Source: Candidatus Villigracilis adiacens (GTDB taxonomy: Bacteria > Chloroflexota > Anaerolineae > Anaerolineales > Villigracilaceae). Taken from it: a stretch of DNA of 64,000 nt. Shown piece by piece: positions 58,881 through 64,000 of this stretch. The stretch is taken from the NCBI GenBank assembly GCA_016703605.1, contig JADJBU010000002.1:620001-684000 (forward strand), in the 5' to 3' direction. The translations under genes were made by a program, and so were the position numbers. The notes under the pieces are model-generated. The model ran no database searches. It saw only the letters and a list, made by a program, of their open reading frames with translations, and was not told the origin of the DNA. Each line of letters starts with the position of its first letter. Positions within the stretch are counted from its first letter, which is position 1.

Positions 58881-60162
58881 AGAACTCTTGGAACTCCCGC
58901 TGGTCAAAAGAACAGATTAAAACAATGCTTTTGGGGCAATTTGACGCCTTCTGGGGACGGATACAGGTATTGAACGCACGCAACTGGCAGAAATTGAACG
59001 TGCCACCCAAATACCCCATGCGGTAATTGTCTCAGGGCTACGCCGAGTTGGAAAATCCACCCTGCTTGCACAGATGGCTCACAAGTTGGGATATGACTCT
59101 TTTTATTATGTCAACTTCGAGGACGACCGTTTCCTGGGATTTCAGCCTGATGACGCCGATCAGCTTTATCGCGTGTTGGTTGAAACCTTTGGCGAGCGCA
59201 AAATATTCGTGGTTGATGAGGTTCAGAATATCCCCGGCTGGGAACATTTTGTGCGCCGTTTTATGGATATGGACTTCAAGTTCTATATCACGGGTTCAAA
59301 CGCTTCCTTACTTAGCCGTGAGCTTGGTACCCGTCTCACTGGGCGGTATGTACCGATTGAGTTGTTTCCCTTCTCATTCAGGGAATTTCTCCGCTTCAAG
59401 AAAGAAACCTTCCCTGACCTGCAACGCATGACCACGGTTGAAAAAGCTCGCCTAAATAATTTGTTGGAGGCTTATTTGCAGGTTGGCGGCATACCGGATG
59501 CTTTGAAATACCCGGAACTGCCCTTGTTGCGCACGTTGTATGATGACGTACTTTATCGCGATATTGCCACCCGATACCGTTTAGAGGCAGTCACAGCGCT
59601 TAAAGAACTTGCATTTTACCTGATGAGCAACCCATCCAGTATGGTTTCATTTAATAAGCTCAAAGATCAGTTCCGTCTCGGCAGTGTAAACACTATTAAG
59701 AGCTACATTGACTATATGGAAAATAGTTGGCTGGTTTTTACGTTGAACCTATATGATTTTTCAGTCAAACGCCAACAGATCGCCCCCAAAAAGGTGTACT
59801 GCATCGATACCGGACTTTCCAGCACAATTGGTTTTGGCTTTTCTCCGAACACCGGGAAACTGCTTGAGAATCTGGTTTTCCTGGCTCTTCGCCGACGTAC
59901 CAAAGAAATTTACTACCATGCCACACCAGGCAGCTATGAAGTGGATTTTTATCTTCCCGAAAAGCGTCAACTGATTCAGGTTGCCAGGAACATGGAAAAT
60001 CCGGCGATCCGTGAGCGTGAAATCCGCGCATTGAGCGATGCCCTGAAGGGCGTAAAAGTTGAAAGTGCGTTGATTCTGTCGGATGCAAACGAGAATGAAT
60101 TCTTGTTGGATGGTGTCAAGGTCGAGATCCGTTCAGTTGCGGAGTGGCTGCTCAACCAATAA
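58874..60162 (+). CDS. AAA-type ATPase with DUF4143 domain, frame broken near the start
   Basis: The frame from 58874 (MNENSWNSRWSKEQIKTMLLGQ) meets a stop at 59023. The frame one base back continues with family sequence from about 58957 (TDTGIERTQLAEIERATQIPHAVIVSGLRRVGKSTLL). One extra base in the GGGG run near 58955 would restore it. The joined protein has about 429 residues: Walker A GLRRVGKSTL, Walker B FVVDEVQNI, TGSNASLLSRELGTRLTGRY and a DUF4143 C-terminus with YEVDFYLPEKRQLIQVARNM. It is of a different subgroup from the ATPase at 17178. The frameshift may be a base-calling error or real decay. Confidence 0.8.
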
Positions 60163-60176
60163 TTTCCCATCATCGT

Positions 60177-63100
60177 TTACTCGAACAGCCCTTTCACATC
60201 CTCTTGCGTGAGTGACTTGAAGAAACTGGCTTCAGTGGCGATGATGTTTTTGACGAGGGCGCGTTTCTTTTCCTGCAATTGCAGTATCTTTTCTTCCACG
60301 GTATCTCTGGCGATGATTTTGTAGACGAAGACCGGCTTGGTCTGCCCGATGCGGTGGGCGCGGTCGGAGGCTTGCATTTCGACAGCAGGATTCCACCACG
60401 GGTCGAGGTGGATGACGTAATCGGCGGCGGTCAGGTTCAAGCCCACGCCGCCCGCCTTGAGGCTGATGAGGAAGAAGGGAATTTTTTCATTCGCCTGGAA
60501 CTCATCCACTTTGTCCTGACGTTTTTGGGTCTGCCCGTCGAGATACATGTATTTGATCTTTCTCGCGTCCAATTCTTTCCTGACCAGTTTGAGCGTTTCG
60601 ACAAACTGCGAAAAGATCAACGCCTTGTGCTTTTCGGCTTGCAGGGTTTCCAGCGTCTCCAATAAAATTTCAAACTTGGGCGCGTCGCCTTTGTATTTTT
60701 TGTCCACCAGCGCGGGGTGAATGGCGATCTGGCGCAATCTCAATAAACCTTCCAACACTTTGAAGCGGGCATTGTTCATGCCTTCGGTTTCGATCAGTCC
60801 CAGCAGTTCGGCGCGGTAACGCTCGCGGGTCTGGTTGTAGAATTTTTTCTGCGCGGCGTCCATGTCGGTGTAGACGACCCGTTCGGTGCGCGGCGGCAGT
60901 TCGAGCGCGACCTGTTCTTTTGTGCGGCGCATGATAAACGGGTAGACCAGTTTCCGCAGCGTCTCCGCGGATTTTTCGTCGCCCGCGCTTTCGATGGGGT
61001 TGGCGAATTGACTCTTGAAATAGTCCATGCTGCCGAGCAATCCGGGGTTGAGAAACGCAAATTGCGACCACAACTCGAAGGTGTTGTTTTCGACGGGCGT
61101 GCCTGTCATCACAATGCGATGCTCCGCGTTCAAGAGCCGCGCTGCTTTGGCGCTCTTCGCCAGCGGGTTTTTGATGGCTTGCGATTCGTCCAAAATCACA
61201 TGATGGAATTTGTATTTGTGCAAAATTTCGATGTCGCGCAGCATGGTGCCGTAGGTGGTGATGACCACATCGTAATCGTCGAAGATCGAAACGTCCTTGT
61301 TGCGGAAGTTGCCCATGTATTCGAGGAATTTCAATGACGGCGTGAACTTTTCGGATTCACGCTGCCAGTTGGCGATGAGACTCTTCGGGACGACGAGCAG
61401 CGCGGCGGACTCCGCCTGAGCCTGTTCCTGCAACGACTGGAGATACGCCAACACCTGAACCGTTTTTCCAAGCCCCATGTCATCGGCGAGGATGCCGCCG
61501 AATTTGTATTCGCGTAAAAAGTGCAGCCAGTCGTAGCCGTGTTTTTGGTAGGGACGCAGTTCGCCGGTGAAACCTTTGGGCAGCGGCTGTGGCGCAATCC
61601 GCTCGAAGTGGCGGAAACGCTCGCGGCGCTGAATCAGGTCTGGGGGAGTCTGAATCGAGGCGTCTTCTTCGAGTAGGGAATCCAACAGCGAGAGATGCAA
61701 ATCGCTGACGCGGAATCCATCTGCTGTTTCTTCTGCCAAACCCCAAAGGTGTTTATATTTTTCGAGCCAGTCCTGCGGAATTTGACCGATGGAGCCATCG
61801 GCAAGTTTGATGTAGTTTTCCTTGCGTTTGAGCGCCTTGCGAATGTCGTGAAAGTTTACCTGCTGGTCGCCAAACTCGACGACGGTTTTCAGGTCAAACC
61901 AATCAATGCCCGAGGTGATGTTGACGCGCAAAGTTGCGGGGTAACGATTGATGCGTCCCGTTTTGAGATTCTCTTCGCCGTAGATTTCAAAGCCCGCCTG
62001 CGTGAGCGCGGGGATGGAGTGCATGAGAAAATCATACGGGTGCGCTTTGGCGCGGAGTTCGAGCGTGCCATGCGGATGCGGGGAACCGGCGCGTTTGAGG
62101 CGATAGATGGGGTCGGTGAGCAGTCCGTAAAAATATTCTTCGCGCGCGGGCTGGCGGTGAATGCGGACGAGGTCCCAGGTATCGGGGACGCTGCCGAGGG
62201 TATAGGGTTCGTCTTTGGCAAGCGGGGAGTTGTAATCGCCGTAGCCAAATTGGAGCGTGGCGCGTAATACTTTTTCCTTGTTGTTGTCGTGCAAATACAG
62301 GCGCGGAATTGGGTCGGCGTGAACGTCCTGGTATTTGACGAGGTCGCTTTTGATGGGCAGCGCCTGCGCGATGAGCGGGAAGTATTGCTCGCGGAAGATG
62401 TCCACCTGTTCGTTGGGGATTTCCACGGGAAAGGCGGAAAGAATTTCGAGGGCGCGGCTGTTTTCGATTTGGGCAATGGTGTCGTCCATGAGAACCCAGG
62501 TTGGGTTTTGGGTCATCACTTCGATTTTCTTTTGGATGTGTGTGAAGGTTTCGCCTTTGTCGAAGCCCACTTGCAGGCTGAGTTTTTTGTTATCCTGTTG
62601 CATGTCAATTTGAATGCGGATGGGTTCGGGCTGGATGTAAAGTCGGCGTTCGGCTTTGTAGGGATATGAAGAGGAGGCTAGGAATAAGGGAATACCCAAT
62701 TTACCCGACATGCTCAGGTAGCCCCCCAGTTGCGGGTTGCTGGCGCTGTACATGTTAAGGGCGGTTTTGGAAATATTGATAAATTCGACCGCGTCTTCGC
62801 TAACATTCAATGCGCCCTTTGGGTTGAGGCTTTGGAAATAGGATTGATTATCCTTGCTCCAAGATTTGTCGGATTGCAGGAGTGCATTAACTTCCTGCGC
62901 GTTTTTTTCTGCGAGCGATTCAAGCGGCTGCCACTCGTTTTCCTTGATCACTCGAATATCCAGCGAGTAACTGTATCGAAGGGGAGTATTGCTGTAAAAG
63001 TAGCCCTGGTGACGCTTAAGGATCATGACCACGGCGTAACGCTGCACGCGGTTCCCGCCCGCCGATTGGCGCGGCATGAGCGCCACGCTTTGCATTAATT

Positions 63101-63482
63101 TCATTTTCCAGTCGCCTGTGGGTTGTTTTATTTTTGGAACAGGCGGCTCAAAATCTTCTTCGTCATCATCCTCTTCTTCATCCCGCAGGTATTCGCTCAC
63201 TTGCATCGCGGCGGCGACCATGTGCTTGCAGAAGTTACCCTCATCGGCATAGTAACACTCGCACTCGAAGTCCAGTTCGCCTGATTTTTTATCGATCTTA
63301 ATTTCGACAGTGTATTCGCCTGTATCGCCATCCACAAGACAGGTGGCTTTCTGGTCGCTGATCATACTAACGTCCCAGGCACGCCCGTCTTTGTAGTAGG
63401 CGCGTCCGCGTTGGATGGTTTGCGCGGTGGCGTATCTGGAGTAGGGGAAGGCATCGAGGAGTTGGGAAGTGAGGCGGGGCAT
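60177..63482 (-). CDS. SWIM-domain SNF2-family helicase
   Basis: 1,101 residues from the ATG at 63482. The N-terminus holds a SWIM zinc finger (CECYYADEGNFCKH, with C-x-C-x~7-C-x-H) for nucleic-acid or protein binding. A middle region of about 450 residues is family-specific. The SNF2 core has ADDMGLGKTVQVLAYL (motif I), LDESQAIKN (motif II), TGTPVENNTFELW (motif III), and SLKAGGVGLNLTAADYVIHLDPWWNP with QASDRAHRIGQ in the C-terminal lobe. It is an ATP-driven DNA translocase similar to bacterial RapA-like/HepA proteins, perhaps used in transcription recycling or repair. No defence genes stand beside it. Confidence 0.93.
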   Translation of the reverse strand: MPRLTSQLLDAFPYSRYATAQTIQRGRAYYKDGRAWDVSMISDQKATCLVDGDTGEYTVEIKIDKKSGELDFECECYYADEGNFCKHMVAAAMQVSEYLRDEEEDDDEEDFEPPVPKIKQPTGDWKMKLMQSVALMPRQSAGGNRVQRYAVVMILKRHQGYFYSNTPLRYSYSLDIRVIKENEWQPLESLAEKNAQEVNALLQSDKSWSKDNQSYFQSLNPKGALNVSEDAVEFINISKTALNMYSASNPQLGGYLSMSGKLGIPLFLASSSYPYKAERRLYIQPEPIRIQIDMQQDNKKLSLQVGFDKGETFTHIQKKIEVMTQNPTWVLMDDTIAQIENSRALEILSAFPVEIPNEQVDIFREQYFPLIAQALPIKSDLVKYQDVHADPIPRLYLHDNNKEKVLRATLQFGYGDYNSPLAKDEPYTLGSVPDTWDLVRIHRQPAREEYFYGLLTDPIYRLKRAGSPHPHGTLELRAKAHPYDFLMHSIPALTQAGFEIYGEENLKTGRINRYPATLRVNITSGIDWFDLKTVVEFGDQQVNFHDIRKALKRKENYIKLADGSIGQIPQDWLEKYKHLWGLAEETADGFRVSDLHLSLLDSLLEEDASIQTPPDLIQRRERFRHFERIAPQPLPKGFTGELRPYQKHGYDWLHFLREYKFGGILADDMGLGKTVQVLAYLQSLQEQAQAESAALLVVPKSLIANWQRESEKFTPSLKFLEYMGNFRNKDVSIFDDYDVVITTYGTMLRDIEILHKYKFHHVILDESQAIKNPLAKSAKAARLLNAEHRIVMTGTPVENNTFELWSQFAFLNPGLLGSMDYFKSQFANPIESAGDEKSAETLRKLVYPFIMRRTKEQVALELPPRTERVVYTDMDAAQKKFYNQTRERYRAELLGLIETEGMNNARFKVLEGLLRLRQIAIHPALVDKKYKGDAPKFEILLETLETLQAEKHKALIFSQFVETLKLVRKELDARKIKYMYLDGQTQKRQDKVDEFQANEKIPFFLISLKAGGVGLNLTAADYVIHLDPWWNPAVEMQASDRAHRIGQTKPVFVYKIIARDTVEEKILQLQEKKRALVKNIIATEASFFKSLTQEDVKGLFE

Positions 63483-63543
63483 GAGTGCGATTATAAAACA
63501 GGCGCATTGTTTATGGTACACTGCCAATCAAGGAATGAAAGCC

Positions 63544-64000
63544 ATGAATTCTGCAACCGCTCAAGCAAATCCCAACATCGCCTTCATCAAATACTGGGGC
63601 AACCGCGAGGATCATTATCGTCTGCCGGTTAATTCTTCCCTCTCGATGAATCTTGATGGACTCTTCACGCGCACCACGGTCAGTTTTCAGCCGTCGCTGC
63701 CGTTCGATGAACTCATCATCAACGGGCATGAGGTGGTGGGAAAAGGCTTGGAGCGCGTTTCATATATTCTCGACCTTGTGCGCGAAAAGGCGGGAATTAA
63801 GATGAATGCCGAGGTAATGAGCGAGAACAACTTCCCCTCCGGCGCGGGGATCGCCTCTTCGGCGGCGGCGTTTGCGGCGTTGGCAATGGCTGGATCGAAA
63901 GCAGCGGGGCTCGACCTGAGCGAACCCGAACTTTCTATTCTGGCGCGGCGTGGATCCGGCTCCGCCTCCCGCTCCATCCCGGCTGGGTTCGTCGAGTGGA
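63544..64000 (+). CDS. mvaD: Diphosphomevalonate decarboxylase, N-terminal part (runs off the window)
   Basis: About 152 residues are visible. NSATAQANPNIAFIKYWGNRE and LPVNSSLSMNL are hallmarks of diphosphomevalonate decarboxylase (GHMP kinase superfamily). NNFPSGAGIASSAAAFAALAMA is the phosphate-binding loop, and RRGSGSASRSIPAGFVEW is the next conserved region. It makes isopentenyl diphosphate in the mevalonate pathway. I start at the ATG at 63544 (AAGGA 9 bases ahead); an ATG at 63535 is too close to that site. Divergent from the SNF2 gene. Confidence 0.93.
   Translation, partial: MNSATAQANPNIAFIKYWGNREDHYRLPVNSSLSMNLDGLFTRTTVSFQPSLPFDELIINGHEVVGKGLERVSYILDLVREKAGIKMNAEVMSENNFPSGAGIASSAAAFAALAMAGSKAAGLDLSEPELSILARRGSGSASRSIPAGFVEW

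Noticed and set aside
60177..63482. Part of a DISARM- or other SNF2-type phage-defence island
   Set aside because: The neighbours are an ATPase of unknown role and a mevalonate-pathway gene; no methylase, nuclease or other defence gene is seen, and SWIM-SNF2 proteins are common housekeeping genes.

Overview
The window looks like chromosomal DNA of an uncultured member of the Chloroflexota, most likely class Anaerolineae. This rests on the combination of gene families: SpoVS, a diphosphomevalonate decarboxylase, a Hanks kinase fused to a TolB-like propeller, DUF5671 membrane proteins, lamin-tail/DUF11 surface proteins and a PucC-family transporter. It is an inference from gene content, not a phylogenetic placement. 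There are no rRNA or tRNA genes, no CRISPR array and no recognisable transposase.

Layout. From 0 to 23 kb almost every gene is on the minus strand: a partial PEP/pyruvate-binding protein, dnaN, a DUF5671 protein, a decayed stretch (TolB-propeller remnant, M3-peptidase remnant, rhodanese with an in-frame TGA), an AbrB-type regulator, glutaryl-CoA dehydrogenase, glutamate dehydrogenase, enoyl-CoA hydratase, then pyrD, a NUDIX hydrolase, pyrE and pyrF. A DUF4143 ATPase cassette has been inserted between pyrE and pyrF. A frameshifted lamin-tail/DUF11 surface protein and spoVS follow. At 23.4-23.9 kb a gene-free stretch carries eight DnaA-box-like 9-mers. It lies near the place where gene orientation flips from mostly minus to mostly plus, so it is a good oriC candidate.

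From 28 to 42 kb lies a glucoside-use region: a DtxR regulator, a LacI regulator with matching operators, an AglEFG-type ABC importer, and GH1, GH13, TreS-like, ROK sugar kinase and amylosucrase enzymes. The importer should bring in alpha-glucosides or sucrose. The glycosidases and amylosucrase would cleave them inside the cell, and the ROK kinase would phosphorylate the freed fructose.

From 41.9 to 51.7 kb lies the most interesting block. It encodes a 52-residue one-helix protein, a CuA subunit II and a haem-copper subunit I that lacks the active-site tyrosine of oxygen reductases (Gln in its place). Next come a SafE-like membrane protein, a FixI/CopA2-type copper ATPase, a fused cytochrome b/2x[4Fe-4S]/FlpD-like protein, a secreted single-helix protein and an NnrS-like membrane protein. 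I read it as a non-canonical nitric oxide reductase system with its own electron-input protein and copper supply.

From 51.7 to 64 kb there is a cysteine-desulfurase-like protein, UspA, MobA, a radical SAM enzyme interrupted by a 444-residue intein exactly at its iron-sulfur motif, an SDR, a GNAT, a second (frameshifted) DUF4143 ATPase behind a very long palindrome, a SWIM/SNF2 helicase and the start of diphosphomevalonate decarboxylase. Two kinds of repeat run through the window: palindromic intergenic elements, and short-period repeats that also sit in frame inside pyrD and the copper ATPase. Several single-base frameshifts lie at homopolymers and may be sequencing errors.
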